A stretch of DNA of 64,000 bases from Macrocybe gigantea (GCA_011319805.1 SJRY01000050.1:682001-746000); one strand, 5' to 3'; shown: positions 24,655 through 37,262, counted from the first letter of the stretch. Made by a program: numbers and translations. The notes: generated by a model from the letters alone, not told the origin.

Positions 24655-27019
24655 CTATCTTCGATACAAGGTAGTAGAGTGGTCAACATTTCGGCCATAT
24701 GGTGACCGCAAATCAAAAAATTCATCATGTCCTCGCCCCCTGCGCCTCTGCTGTAGACCGCGAAGCAACTTTGAAGCTATTAAGATAGGCCATCCGAGAC
24801 GCTTCCAGAAGCTCGTCCCTTCCGCGAACATGTATTTACTTTCAAATGCCACTATGATCCAGATGGTGGCGACCGTGAATGGTATGGCTGTTTCGACATA
24901 ATGGGCGAGGGTACCACGGATAGTGTCACCAGGTGTGAGTTCTTTGATATTCATTCCAAAAATAGTCTATTCGTCAGGTATGAGCATGTCCTTAGCAGCA
25001 AAGTATTGGAAAAGCTCACAGCGACGAAAGATGCCGGCAAGAATGTCATGGAGAGGTATGCAATCTGTTTCATCTGGAAGGCAATGGATTTCAGTGACAA
25101 GATGATGATGGTAGTGGTGCATTTTACCGCTGTATGAAGAAAATCGGTACAAAGCGTGAGTGGCAAGCTGACCGAGACTCACCTGCACTGTCTTTCAACG
25201 ATACCTCCGTCATGTTTTTCATGAGCCTACTGTCGTCGATATTAACCCGACTGAAGACCTATGGGCAAGGAACTCGGTGACTTTATTCCAAGAGCGTAGA
25301 GCGCCGTACGAGATTCATAACGTTCTTGAGCCGTTTGTCCTGCATCTTTATGCTGAGCTCTAATCGTTCCACTTCATTCAACAAGTTGGCACATTCGCGC
25401 TGCATGACAATCTCGCAGTACTGGCGATCTGGCGAGGGCACAGGGTTGGACGCATCTCGAACAAATTCCACGGTCTTGCGCAGGTCATCAAGGAGGGAAG
25501 AATAGTGTAAAAGATGGGCGCGAATAATATGGAGGTTTTCAGTAAGCTCGACGTCAGATTCTTTGATGACGGACGTTTCCTGTGGTTGAAACGATAGGTC
25601 AAGATTTCAAAATTGCAACTGATCACCATACCAGCGAGCACATGTGCTCGTATAGTCTCTCCAATGCTTCATCCCATGCATAGATAGTATGCCATATAAA
25701 CAAAAGGAGTACAAAAGTGGGATCAGACGATCTCTGGAAAATATTTTGCCAATAAACACTTTGTCCTGTGCATTAATTAGCGTTCGAGTTGACATCGCAG
25801 GAAATATTTGTGTACCAGCAAATCTGATGCGCTCGTGGAGATATTTCGCACTTGTGGCATCGCTGATGTTGGAATGGTAGGAGAGGATCGTATTTCCATC
25901 CTTGTTTCGTATGAGATGCACTGACAACAAGTCTAGCACAAGGTGGTGTTCGTCTGAAAAGGCCGTAAGAGTCTATTGAGGTAAATAACCAGATGAAGGC
26001 GTACCAAGGACCAAGGGTGCTTGAGTGTCAATGATTTGATTCCCTGGTGAAATCTGCGCTCAGCATACGACACACGATGCATTCCATTGATCATACAGGT
26101 TGGAGAAGCCCGGGTAGATTCTGGGGCAATAGTCACGCTTTCCAGCTCGGCGTACGGTGAAATTTGGATCTTCTTCAGATTCGGGAGTTCGACAGACTTC
26201 AGGAAAGTTAGGCAAATCGTAATGTCTACAGAAAGCTTTCAAGTCAAATGGGTCGGCGTTTGCTAGAAGATTTTGCCTACGGTCTCCTTCACCATACCTC
26301 ACATTCTCCTGATACCGGGACGGAATCCAGTTAAGCGACGACGAAAAGAAAAATGGTTCGACGTTGTAGCTGATATGTTGGTGTCAGAAGTCACAAAAGG
26401 AAGCGAGGAAGAAGGTTACGCAACCACGTTCCAAGCATTTGCAAAACGGGCCCGGACATGCGATCGATGAACAGCGCTCGCACTCGGTTATTCGCAGGTC
26501 TCTTGATGTTAACGTCAGAAATGAACCAAAATTATGTATTCTCAGCTTACTTCAGACGTCAATAAATGATTCCAGGTATCAAGGACGTTGGAAGCTTCAA
26601 TGAGGCCTGCATCAGAGAAGAAACCCTCGGAATTGACATCGGCCTGGTATATGGTAGAAGGCATGTGGGGATCGTTCTGCAATATTGCTTCCGAAATTTT
26701 GCTCTTTCGAACTTGTCGTTCAGTCCAATTCGGAAATTGTGACTGAGGATACTTGATCCAGCAGCCGTTGCATGTCGAGTGGTCACAGAGGGGAGGGATC
26801 GGGGCGAGAGGCGATGCAAGTTGCACAGCGTCGATGCCTATTCACTCCGTCAGTGCCGAAAAATCAGAACATTTGTGCACCCAACGTACTGTCGTGTATG
26901 TCTACCCAAGGCCACGGGGCTGAAGGTGCGGCGTGCCGATGGGGAGGTGTAGGGACTTTCCTTTCGTCCGTGCTCGAACTTTTCAGCGACGTTCGGAACG
27001 AGTGGATGGACTCCGACAT
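24655..27019 (-). CDS. CorA-like metal-ion transporter, tandem copy A
   Basis: Fungal member of the CorA divalent-cation channel superfamily. The protein starts MSESIHSFRTSLKSSSTDER. Conserved blocks are PSAPWPWVDIHD, CNGCWIKYPQSQFPNWTERQ, RPANNRVRALFIDRMSGPVL and QMLGT, an acidic coiled-coil region (NEVERLELSIKMQDKRLKN), and MKQIAYLSMTFLPASFVA. The last exon holds the diagnostic GMN tripeptide (FGMNIKELTPGDTIRGTLAH) and a second membrane helix, IPFTVATIWIIVAF. It ends in an Arg-rich tail (LLRGLQQRRRGRG). First exon 27019-26890, second 26837-26551; about eight more short exons follow. Copy B, 730 bp upstream in the same orientation, has the same exon order, so the two arose by tandem duplication. 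The transported ion (Mg, Zn or other) is unknown. Confidence 0.85.
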
Positions 27020-27749
27020 TGTGTAGATGGGCTTCGACGATACGAGTGGGAAAGAGCTTCAATTTAGACGGCGAATTATAGCCTTCATTGTATGGAAGCC
27101 ACAGGTGCCCAAGCGTGCTTTGGCGAATTGTTCGCCCGGGAGGCACCCTCGCCGGTTCATAAGCGTCAAGCCACGTTCTGCAGGGTAGCGTTTTCGATAC
27201 GCCACGTCCGACGTCCTTCACCTTATAGTGTTGAAGCACATGTTCACATCATGTTTTCAATCTCCTTCCCGTTGCATAGTAAATGAGTGTCTTCCTCTCT
27301 TGGAAGATTCATCGCGTTATCGTGCCATCCACCATAATGGACCTCTTGAGTTTCGTAACCGGGTCGAGAAGCCACTGCCATCAGACGACCATGGTTCAGA
27401 CGAGATTGGATACCGGCCTCTAGTGAGTCTAGTCGGCTCGAGTCACGATGCCTGCTAGAAATAGGGCCTCTTTGCAAATTCCCATAGAACATGCGGATGG
27501 TGCAGACTGCGTCTGGAAAGTGATGGTTAGGCTGATGTCGGCTGCCTACTCGTTGTTTGGTCCTGACATAGAAAACCGCCAAGACCACTGGTTCTCCATA
27601 TCGATCATGGTGAAAACATCGAGAAATCTACATCATGTTCTGTCGTACTCCATGAGGTCCGTAAGTAAATTATGATAGATACATCATAGGCCGATCAACA
27701 ACTTTTTCACACAAAGTCCATTCAATCATGCAAACTCGCCACTCGCACG
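27020..27749. other. Spacer between tandem CorA-like genes
   Basis: 730 bp holding the promoter of copy A and the terminator of copy B. Short frames on both strands are without recognisable domains. Confidence 0.5.
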
Positions 27750-30080
27750 TCACTTTGGCATCGACCAAGTTCGATCCCGCGATCGCTCCTGTGCATCATT
27801 CCGTAATTCCTGAAGAATCTTTTGTGCTATCAAAATGGGCCAGCCAAGGCGTTTCCAGAGACTTGTCCCTCGGCGAATAGATGTTTGCTCTGGAAGGCGA
27901 CTATGATCCAGATGGTGGCAACCGTCATAGGGATGGCGGTTTCTACATAGTGTGCCAGGGTACCCCGGATAGTGTCGCTTGGGGTGAGTTCCTTGATATT
28001 CATTCCGAAAGCGGTCTGTGTCCACGTTGGTATGTTTATCGATGCTTTAGGACCGGGCAAACTCACCGCAACAAAGGACGCAGGCAAGAATACCATGGTC
28101 AGATAGGCGATTTGCTTCATCTGAAGGGAATTCAGTTAATTTCCAGGGATCTCGGCTTCCCGGTCATCAAGGGAGCTCACCGCTGCCAAGATATTAATGA
28201 AATGTCAGAATGGTCAAACGCCTGCGACTTACCAGCGCTGTCTTTCACTGCCGCTTCCGTCATCTCCTTCATGCGTTTGCTGTCGTCAATGTTGACCCTA
28301 CTAAAGACCTGCAGATTGTTTGGGCTTGGCCGTGTCGTGAAATGAGAAATGAGAAATACATACAAGGTTCATCACGTTTTTTAGTCGTCTGTCTTGCATC
28401 CTTCTGCCCATTTCCAATCGTTCGACCTCATTCAGGAGATTGGTGCATTCACGTTGCATGACTTCTACAGTGTATGGGCGGTCGGAAGCATCTACGGGAT
28501 TGGGTGTGTCCCGCACAAACTCTACGGTTTTCCGCAGATCTTCCAAGAGTGATGAATAGTGAAGGAGGTGAGCGCGAATGATATGAAGGTTTTCCGTTAG
28601 TTCGATGTCGGATTCCTTGATGACTGAGGTTTCCTACACATTGTGGTATGGCGTGAGCAGAACAGGATTCAAATCCGGCACAGGCACACTCATACCTGCG
28701 TACAAATGTGGACGTATAATTTTTCCAGTGCTTCGTCCCAAGCATAGATGGTGTGCCAGATAAATAGCAACATTACGAACGTGGGGTCAGATGACCTCTG
28801 AAAGATATTTTGCCAATAAACGCTTTGTCCTGCAGGACGGATTAACCTTCAGTTGGAAGTCAGTTATAGCAACCCACCAGCAAATCTGATGCGTTCATGG
28901 AGATATTTTGCGTTTGTCGCATCGCTAACGTCGGAATGATAGGAAATGATTGTGTTCCCGTCTTTACTTCGTATGAGATGCACGGATAGCAGGTCTAGCA
29001 CGAGAATATGGTCCTCTAAAACGAGTTGTAGCAAAGAGATAAGTAGGAATAAGCAGTGAAACTCACCAAGCCTGAGTGGTGCCTGGGTGTCAATGACTTG
29101 GTTCCCTGTTTAAATTGAGATTGAGCGCTGGTGATGCATGGCTTGTAATTAATCGTACAAGTCGGGGAGGCGCGCCGAGAGTCGGCGCCTATAGTGATAC
29201 TCTCCAGATCCGGATATGATCGATTTTCTATCTGGTTCAGGCTCTGCAGTTCCACAGATTTGAGGAATGTCAAAGAGATGTGATATCTACGCAGCAAGTG
29301 TCTAATCAAGAGAGGCGGATACAGAATGGAAATTGTCATACGATCTCCTGTGCCAGGCTTCACGTTCTCCTGATACCGAGAGGGAATCCAGTTCAAGGAG
29401 GACGAGAAGAAGAACGGTTCAACATTATACCTAGTGGCTCACGGTGAGGGTCCAACCATCGCATCAAAGAAAAATTAGCCTTACTTTGTTCCAAGCATCT
29501 GGAGTACGGGACCAGACATCCTGTCAATGAATAGCGCGCGCACGCGATTGTTCGCGGGTCGCTAAGACGCGAAATTACTTGCAAGTTATTAAAGCCATGT
29601 GATGAAAAATATACTTCAGACGTCAACAATTCGTTCCAGGTTTCGACGACATTTCCAGCCGTGATGATGCCTGCATCAGAGAAAAAACCTTCGGAGTTGA
29701 CATCGGCTTGGTATAGAAGGGAGGGCCGGTGCAGGTCGTTTTGGAGTATAGCATCGTAAATTTTGCTCTTGCGGACTTGCCCTTCCGTCCAGTTCGGAAA
29801 TTGGGACTGAGGGTATTCAATCCAGCAGCCGTTGCACGTCGAGTGGTCGCAAAGTTCGGGTATGGGAGCGAGGGGAGACGCAAGCTGGACAGCGTTGATA
29901 GCTTTTCTATGGTCAGCGGAGGGAAAGGACCGCTGTCTGCCTGAACTTACGGTCGTGAATATCAACCCAGGGCCACGGGGCTGATGGTGCGGCGTGCCGA
30001 TGGGAAGGCGTAGGAATCTTTCGCTCCGCCTTGCTCACGCTCTGCAAAGACATTCGAGACGTATGGACCGACTCGCTCAT
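27750..30080 (-). CDS. CorA-like metal-ion transporter, tandem copy B, one frame break
   Basis: Paralogue of copy A. It starts MSESVHTSRMSLQSVSKAER and shares its blocks: PSAPWPWVDIHD, CNGCWIEYPQSQFPNWTEGQ, RPANNRVRALFIDRMSGPVL, SSLNWIPSRYQENVKPG, NEVERLEMGRRMQDRRLKN, MKQIAYLTMVFLPASFVA, GMN in FGMNIKELTPSDTIRGTL, and IPMTVATIWIIVAF. The C-terminal tail is shorter and ends RDRTWSMPK. The frame slips by one base at CCC 27867-27869: AEGTSLWKRLGWPILIAQKI is restored by one added G on the coding strand. The preserved exon pattern and high protein identity indicate a fairly recent duplication. Which copy is ancestral cannot be told from this window. Confidence 0.83.
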
Positions 30081-30567
30081 GTCGCAGACAAAGATGAGAG
30101 TGACGAAACGAGGGGATGGACCCTAAGTACTCGCGGCCGTGGGGTACCATGTCGAATCAAAACCGAAGCGCCGAGGTACGCATGGGTCAATTGAGGCATT
30201 CAAGCGCCCGTCGCCCATTGATGGGATTGGATTTTCATCAAGCCACGTTCAAGGGAAACATCGTCGGAAATTTGTCACCCCGACACATGTCATGTAAGGT
30301 TTCTCCTTGTCGCCGATAAGGTGTTCGTAGCTATAGAGGGATAGATGGTCAACGGTCCTTGGAAGGTGTGAACCGACGAAGACGGCGTTGGCGCCACCTC
30401 TGCTTGCCTCGGGCTGAGTACTCTGTATCCAAGATGATCCTCGCTTGGGGAAAGGCCATCATGGAGACCGAGCTGCCACGTTGTCCTGCCACTCTAGCAC
30501 CACACTGCCCTGAATGCCCATCTTGAGCTTTGTCTAAAGTTTTTGATTCCTCGGTGTACGCTGGCGG
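30081..30567. promoter_or_regulatory. Divergent intergenic region
   Basis: 487 bp between CorA copy B (-) and the ArsB/CitM-type transporter (+). No gene or clear promoter element recognised. Confidence 0.45.
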
Positions 30568-32324
30568 ATGATTTCACGGTTCTCAATCGTCACGCTGGTG
30601 GTATTCCTAATCTCCATCGTCTTCGTCATCCATCCAGTTTCTTTCCGCATTCCTCTGCCTCTGCTCAGACGCCACCGGATCCATGTCAACCTCACGACAG
30701 CACCAATTATCGCTATTGCTATACTCTGGGCTTCGCAATGCCTAGGTGCGACCCAGATTCGAGATGGGATTGTCGGGACAGGTATTCCTGCGACGTTGGT
30801 ACCTCGATGGTTGCTGATGTGTTTTCTGACGCCAAGACAGTATCAAGCCCTATAACATCCTAATCCTCTTCATCACGTTAGCCTACATGGCTGTGACCCT
30901 TGACATCTCGGGCGTTCTCCAGGCTGCGGCGTTTTGGGTTAGCAACAAGGGTGGCTCCAACACTCGAAGACTCTATTTCTATTTCTACGTCATGCTCACG
31001 TTGCTCAGCGGCGTCTGGGGGAACGATCCAGTCATACTCTCTGGCACGGCTTTTCTAGTTTATTACACTGCCGCCGCCGAGCTAGAGCCTTGGCTTGGTT
31101 GATGTCCGAATTCGCCGCTGCCAACACGTCGAGCATGGTGCTGTTCGTCGGAAATCCGACAAATGTGGTTATCTGTGAGGGCTTCGAGGTCAACAATGCA
31201 GCGTTTACTGCGTACACGATCTTGCCCTTCCTCGCATGCTCCGTCGTTTGTTACATCGCGCTGATGATCCAGTTCCGGAGTAAGAAGCACCTCCCTGCCG
31301 TCATTCCGCATTCCAAAAAACACGATGTCCGTGCAGCCCTCCGTGATCCTCTCGGCGCATGGGTTGGCAGCATAGTGTTGCTCACATGTCTCGTCGTCAT
31401 CATCATCGTCAGCTTTTTCAAGGTCGACGTCTGGATGATCAGCCTGCCGTTTGCTGTGGCGAAGCTCATCTTCGACCTCGCTTGGGATGGCTATCGTTTC
31501 CGGGGAGATCGAGCCCGGTTGTCCAAGGGCGACGTTGAAACTGAAATGCAACCTCCCACAAACGGAATCGTCACTTTTGTTCTTCCCCCAGAAAAGCCGG
31601 GGCTCCAAAACGGTGATTCTTCCACCACTTCAGACCGGCGGCGCACCACGTCCATACCTCTGGTCGAACGCGAGGCGACATTGGTGGCTTCTGTCCGAAC
31701 TGACAAGAAATTTGAACCGGAACCGAACAAGGACGCCGATGTCGCACGACCGCCGAACTTCATCGACAGGCAACAGCAGCGTGTGCAACGCGCCTGGCAC
31801 ACGTTCTCGACCCATTTCCCAACGCTTTCCACCGCCCTTCCCCGCCTCCCATTCGCGCTTGTGCCATTCGCATTCTCTCAGTTCATACTTATCGAAGGCC
31901 TCGCCCGTCAAGGCTGGATCGACATTTTGCCCGGTGGTTCATCAAAGCCTCCGACCATGGCAAGATTCATTCGACCATCTGGCTCGTCGGCGTGCTGGGC
32001 GTGCTGCTTTGCAATGTGGCGGGCACAAACATCGGTGCTACGATCCTCCTAACGAAAATCGTGCGCGCGGCAGACCGCATAACACCGTTCTCTCCTGCAA
32101 CCATGCGCGCCGCAGCCATTTCTCTTGCGGTCGCCAGCAACATCGGCGCCGTGAGCTTCACGTTCTCTGCCAGCCTAGCTGGCCTCTTGTGGAAAACCAT
32201 TCTTGATCAAAAAGGCGTATTCATCAAGCAGAGGCAGTTTGCGTTTTGGAACTTGCTTCCTTTATTCGCTATGACTGGGGCTGGACTGGCAGTCGTTTCT
32301 GCGGAAATGGCGGTGTTGTACTAA
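30568..32324 (+). CDS. ArsB/CitM-type ion transporter (citrate transporter-like domain), two frame breaks
   Basis: Polytopic membrane protein of the ion transporter superfamily that includes arsenite permease ArsB and Na+/H+ antiporter NhaD. It begins MISRFSIVTLVVFLISIVFV. Signature stretches are KPYNILILFITLAYMAVTLD, the ISGVLQAAAFWVSNKG loop, LSGVWGNDPVILSGTAFLVY, NTSSMVLFVGNPTNVVI and VAGTNIGATILLTKIVRA. About 11 hydrophobic segments flank a long polar loop (31500-31830). The first intron begins near 30790 and ends at the AG before IKPYN. The frame slips by one base near 31078-31083 (ARALAWLMSEFAAANTSSM is intact) and at TTTT 31925-31928. It ends EMAVLY. The substrate (arsenite, sodium or dicarboxylate) is not decided; no ars genes are adjacent. 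Confidence 0.8.
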
Positions 32325-32671
32325 TATTATTTTTGGGCACAGGTAGGATGGACAAACCAGGAAAAAGCAGATTCGTCTGCGGTATCGAACCTAGATGTCA
32401 TATTTACGAATAGAAAGCGACGAGCAGTACATGTACGCGGATTCTAATTGGGACCCGTCTCGCATTGTCACAAGATCATACCTTTGTATTTTAAACAAAA
32501 GCTGTGAGGCGATAGACACTTTTCGCAAGGAAGGGACTCGTTTTCGTAAGTTATCGTGTGTCACATGACCTGCCACGGCTTCGGTGGCCGCTCGCCGCGT
32601 TCTTCACTCTCTGCCTGTTGTTCTTCCCCTCCTCATATTATCGCCCAAAAATCTTTAGCTATTGACACTTG
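32325..32671. other. Intergenic, nothing seen
   Basis: Short spacer between the transporter and the Asterix-type gene; CT-rich just upstream of the latter. Confidence 0.5.
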
Positions 32672-33177
32672 ATGTCATCGAAGGCTGGGCACGATGATCC
32701 TCGCGATTCTTCCCTAGAAACGAAAGAAGTTCTGCCCAACACGTGGTACCGCGAGACGTTGGCAGGTACGCCGCAGACAATTGTGGGCTTTGCAGGACTT
32801 TCAGTCATGGACTACGCTATATCCCAATAGATGGCTTGAGCACGACAGGGATGCTCCTAGCGGGTTTGATCGTCGTGTCTCGTAACAGGTGCGGTCATGG
32901 TTGCACAGTTACATGGGAAATTGACCGATTTACTCTGCATTGTGTAGGTATCTCGCTTGGCCCTGCATCTTATTCGGACTCGCCTGCATAATAAACGCGC
33001 ATCCGATGCGATCGAAGGATGGCAGTGGAAACGCCTGGTCTACTTTGTTGTGCGTCTCTGACTGTGACGGTTTCGGGTAGAGACTGAGGACTTTACAGGT
33101 TATGCATAACGGCGCTGTTTGCGACTTATTTCCCCCATTTTGTCATTACAAAGCCTATTCTTCAACCGGCTGCATGA
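32672..33177 (+). CDS. Asterix-type ER protein (PAT complex / UPF0139 family)
   Basis: Small ER membrane protein; the human homologue Asterix (WDR83OS) works with CCDC47 in the PAT complex that chaperones membrane proteins. It starts MSSKAGHDDPRDSSLETKEV, with the family's early DPR motif. WYRETLAGT, IVGFAGLS and GMLLAGLIVVSRNR follow. Across a 59-bp intron (ending at 32946) comes YLAWPCILFGLACIINAHPM, then RSKDGSGNAWSTLL. A last intron joins to LCITALFATYFPHFVITKPI and LQPAA. Three hydrophobic segments match the family. The join between GLS and GMLL (intron from about 32804) needs one extra base and may be another consensus deletion. Family assignment is by pattern, not by search. Confidence 0.7.
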
Positions 33178-33660
33178 TGAGCAATATACCCTCCCCAAAG
33201 ATCTCATCTTCTTTTTGACTCCGGCGCATACGTCACTGACTTGCCTGGTATGATGCAATGATTTTGCGCCTTCAACACCGTCACTTGACCGATGATTGCA
33301 TTTCTTGTGCATGTCATGACTCTGTCCATGAGCGTATCTATACGTTCTGCTTTCATCTTCAAGTTTAAGGCCGGACGCAAAAGACATGGGCGCTCAATCA
33401 GACGAATCGGCCTGAAATGGCCGGAATACGGTCAGAAGTCAGGACAACGGTGCTTATCTTGCCTTATTATCAGTTAGGGTTTGGCATTCGCCTTCCCAGT
33501 ATTAAGAGCCGCATGCTTGAGGTGCGGATGCCACGCTGAAACTCTGCTCACTTTGAAAGCTTGCCGTCAGCCATTCTCCCCCCTCCCCTCACTGCCCCGC
33601 ACCTTGTCACGACACCCCCGCAGCACGAAATACTCATCTGCTTCTGATATTGACTACGCC
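33178..33660. other. Intergenic, nothing seen
   Basis: Promoter region of the WH1-domain gene. An open frame runs through it in phase with that gene but lacks conserved sequence before the chosen ATG at 33661. Confidence 0.45.
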
Positions 33661-34667
33661 ATGATTGCGCAGGTTCCACCGCCGAGCTATAGATACGACA
33701 CGCAGTACACGATTCCTGGCCTCGCTTCCGACTCTTATACGATTTTTTCGATCGCAGCTGCACGTATATATCATGCAGAGACCAACAAAACAGGCCATTG
33801 GCTCTATTCACGGCTGAAGGGAATCCTCGTCTTCGGTCGCGATCATTACTACGATCAAGCTTCTGGGCCTTACAGCGAGCCAAATCACAAGCCGGTCGAC
33901 GACGCAGAAACGTACTGGTTCCGGCTCCTTGACCAGGTCTCGGGAAAGCCGACATGGGTGTTCCGGATCCCTGCAAAGTTCACTTATTCCTTGGACAGGC
34001 CTTTCTTCCACGTCTTCCAGGGAAGGGTGAGTGCCCGGCCTTTTGCGGGGCGCTTGACGTCTTTGACGCCCAAGGGTCGGCGCGCTCAGAGCAGAAAGTT
34101 TGGATTCCTGTTCGACGACGACGACGAAGCCGCCTGCTTTGCGGAAAAGGTCATCAAAAAGACATGCCCACCTCGTATATCCTTTCTTGCTTCCTATCCA
34201 AGTCCGCGCTGACCTGCTGACGCTCTGGTTCTTTGAACACACAGGACCGACAAAGCGTCGCGGGCTGAGCCTCTCCGCCAACAGGAGCAAGCTCGCGCAG
34301 ACCAAGGCGACGCCGATCAGCACTTCCATGATCTCCTCGCCGGCGTCCAACTCCTTTGTGCACGTCTCCCACGTCGGGTTCACGAAGGAGGGACGTCTTC
34401 TCAAGGCCGCGAAGCGGGACGATCCCGCCGTCGTGGCGTTCTTGGACGGCCTCCGCACGCAGAGCGGCACGAGAGTCGTGGAAGAGAGCGATGATCCCGA
34501 TTCTGCGCGTGGAATTTGGAGAAACACTGGAGGGCTCAGTAGGAGCAACAGCAGCGATGTTTATGGTCCGTGCCAACGACGGACGTTTTGTGATCGCCTT
34601 GACTGACCGTTCTTTATCAGCGTCGCCAACTCCTGTCATGCCAAGGTCCCCACTATCATCTTTTTAA
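33661..34667 (+). CDS. WH1 (EVH1) domain protein, WASP-related
   Basis: Probable actin-regulatory adaptor. The N-terminal WH1 domain reads IFSIAAARIYHAETNKTGHW, YSRLKGILVFGRDHYY, TYWFRLLDQVSGKPTWVFRI and FHVFQGR. It continues after a 63-bp in-frame intron with SRKFGFLFDDDDEAACFAEK. A third exon begins PTKRRGLSLSANRSKLAQTK and contains SSPASNSFVHVSHVGFTKEG, which resembles a CRIB/PBD motif (small-GTPase binding). A last exon ends SPTPVMPRSPLSSF. It lacks the Pro-rich and VCA regions of full-length WASP, so it is a short WH1-CRIB protein rather than Las17 itself. The start ATG at 33661 follows a poorly conserved upstream frame. Confidence 0.72.
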
Positions 34668-34877
34668 CCTGCACTCAACGTTTCGGCATCTCTTCTTGGA
34701 GCTGGTTTTCACACCGATGCCCTGTCAATCGACTTTGTGGACGATATGTATATATCTAATTTTTCGAATCGGTATCATATTATAATGAATGGTAGCTAGA
34801 CATGTCCTTGTCAGTAAGATTATGACGTAGTATGGATGCTATGAGATATCCACTATTCTTGAACCTGGTCTTTGCAT

Positions 34878-36953
34878 TCACCTCCAGAATTGCAAGCGCC
34901 TCAGAACATCCCTCTTCTTCATCGCGGACACTCTGCGCAGCGCTGCAATGACCTTCTTCCATCGCGCCTGCCTCTGCGACGCAAAATCGCTGCGCGCCGC
35001 GATGACCTGCATGTCCCGCGCCTCCATCGCCTTCAGGAGCGAAATCGTGAGCTGTTCCTGCAGCCCCGAACCGTTCTCGTCCCACGCTACGGTCCGGGCA
35101 CCCTTGCTCCTCATACTCGGCTTCGGCTTCGGCGTGGGGACGACAACCCGGAGAGGCTTTTTGCCCTGGTTCTCCGACTGATGGTTACCGATCTTCGTCT
35201 GTGCGATGCGGACACCGAGATGTCCGACCGAGGATTTCTGCGGAGCGAGAGCTCGCGTGCCGCTGCGAGATCACCGGAGGAAGTCGAAGGCATCTTGTCA
35301 TTCAGGGTGATCGTGATGGTCGGTGTGATTGGATATCCGTGCCAGATCGATGCGGAGGATGGCAGGGCTGGAACATCGCTTGCAGAGCCCCAGTAGCCAG
35401 TATTTGCAGAGGAAGACGGGGTGACCTGAGCCTCACGTGGATTGGAATAGATTCCGAACACGTCATGAATTTCTCGGTTCGCGATTTCCGGTGTGGTGAA
35501 CGAGGCACACGTCTGATGGGTTGGAGAAAACGCAACACCAGAATCATCTATAGTACACGGAGATTCTGAGATAGACATATCGGAGAGCCCAAGAGAGAGG
35601 AGAGAGGACCCAGATGCGTCCTCGACGATACGTGATACAGGCAGATCTGGACAAGGTGGATAGCGCAACGCAGCGATTTCTTCCCATAGGTGCGCAATAG
35701 GCCCGAAGAACGGGTGTGACCGGATATTTTCATCGGTCAAACGTTCATTCGGGTTCTCAACAAGCAACTGCTCGAGGCAATCAACCTTCTCCTGCGATAT
35801 GTAGTATAACATACTGTATCGACTCACCGATCGAACGAAATCCTCGAGATCAGCGTAGTCATGCCGATCATCAGCGGTGAAGGTGTTACGGAGCGTACAA
35901 AGCCTCTCGAGTTGTCCAAAAGCCAGGCTGGAATCACCGACTGTCCTGAACTTGTGCTCCGAGGAGCCGAAGCTCTGAGACATGACAAAGGGGACCCTTC
36001 CTGTTGCTAGCTCGTGGAGGAGCACGCCAAAGCTCCACCAGTCAGCCCGCTCATCGTACACGACGCGATCCTCGGCGTCGCGCTCCCGCATTTCAGGGGC
36101 GGCGTAGAGAGGCGTGAAAGTGACAAATGAGTCTGGGGAGGAAACAATGGAACCATAAGCATGTCTATTGTTGACTTGGACCAAAGATCTGGACGAGGAA
36201 CTGGATATCGTCATCTGTGACGAAGGGGGTAAGCAATTCGCGGCGCCAAAATCACCGATGACGACATGTCCGGCATATGATATAAGGATATTAGCAGGCT
36301 TTATGTCCTGGTGGACAATCCCATGGTGATGCAGAAACAGAAGTCCCAATACAATCTCTGCGGAGAGAAGGCGGAGGCAGTCCAATTTTTCTAAATTGGA
36401 GTTGAGGGATACTTGGTGATTCGGAACGAGAGGCAGAGAAATGGAGAGGGCAAGGCCCTGCCGAGAGGTCGTGCTTTCAAGTATGAAACGGGGCGCGACT
36501 TCGGGATCACATAAAGTAGCTGGATGATATTCCTAGAAGTAATTGACAGAGTAAATCACTTCCATTCTGTTGACGACTTACAAGGACCAAGAACAGAGCT
36601 CTTCGGAAACAAATTCCTTCTAGAAGGCTTTGAAGGAAATTCGAGCCGGGTGAGGACCAGTTTTCAGCGCAAGAGGCTTCTTGCGCGATCAAACCTAGTA
36701 TGTGCAGCTCTCTGGTGGTACCATCTTTGAGAGATACAGACTCTAGCTGTTTAATCACTTTCAGTGCCAGCAAGTTGGAATCCGGATCCGACTTGCGAGA
36801 TGCAAGAATTACTCTCCCATACGTCCCACGGCCGACAGTCCCGATCAGGTTATAGCGATCTAGGAAGAATCTCCAGGAGTGATGGTCATTGATATTTTTT
36901 GGGTTTTCTGATAGTCCATGTCTAGATAGTCTATAGAGATTTGAGTCAGCCAT
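34878..36953 (-). CDS. Serine/threonine protein kinase, AGC-like, with C-terminal tail
   Basis: Two main exons, 36953-36582 and 36532 onward (49-bp intron). The start MADSNLYRLSRHGLSENPKN is the first ATG. Kinase motifs in order: GTVGRGTYGRVILAS (P-loop), LALKVIK (VAIK), LFLHHHGIVHQDIKPANILI (an HQD variant of HRD) and VIGDFGAANCL (DFG). PLYAAPEMRER (APE) and DERADWWSFGVLLHELATGR follow. The lobe ends with ERLTDENIRSHPFFGPI. A long Ser-rich tail follows. The last 78 codons (from MRSKGARTVAWDENG to LRRLQFWR) lie one frame over, so the frame slips somewhere in 35110-35250. The HQD variant and long inserts after DFG are unusual. I cannot name an orthologue. Confidence 0.82.
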
Positions 36954-37228
36954 GGTCACTACACACGGTTCAGCTTCTATATGCGCGTCCAAACCTCAAA
37001 TGACGTACTGTGTACGGTTGAGTTATCGCGCTCTAAAAGATCTGCTGGGCATTGTGAGCACAAGTATCATAAGAATGAGAGGAGGATCACAAGATAGCTG
37101 CATTTTCTAATAAATTGATGAATAAGTTATCTAGGGATGAACAAACGACCAGCGCAAGTCACGGAGGGAGAGCCTAGACGCTGGCGTTGAACGGAAAGCC
37201 CTGAACATCACGTGATGGTGAGCGTGAG

Positions 37229-37236
37229 TGACGTCA
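37229..37236. promoter_or_regulatory. TGACGTCA (CRE/ATF-type) site upstream of CON-6 gene 1
   Basis: Perfect 8-bp palindrome TGACGTCA within GTGAGTGACGTCACGGGG, 34 bp before the TATA box and 94 bp before the ATG. It is the consensus of fungal Atf1/CREB-type bZIP factors, which respond to stress. The same ten bases, TGACGTCACG, lie upstream of the second CON-6 gene. Confidence 0.6.
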
Positions 37237-37262
37237 CGGGGATGTAGGGTGTTTCACCTGGG

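Noticed and set aside
27448..27675. 75-codon plus-strand frame between the CorA genes
   Set aside because: No homology to copy A or B and no domain; probably chance.
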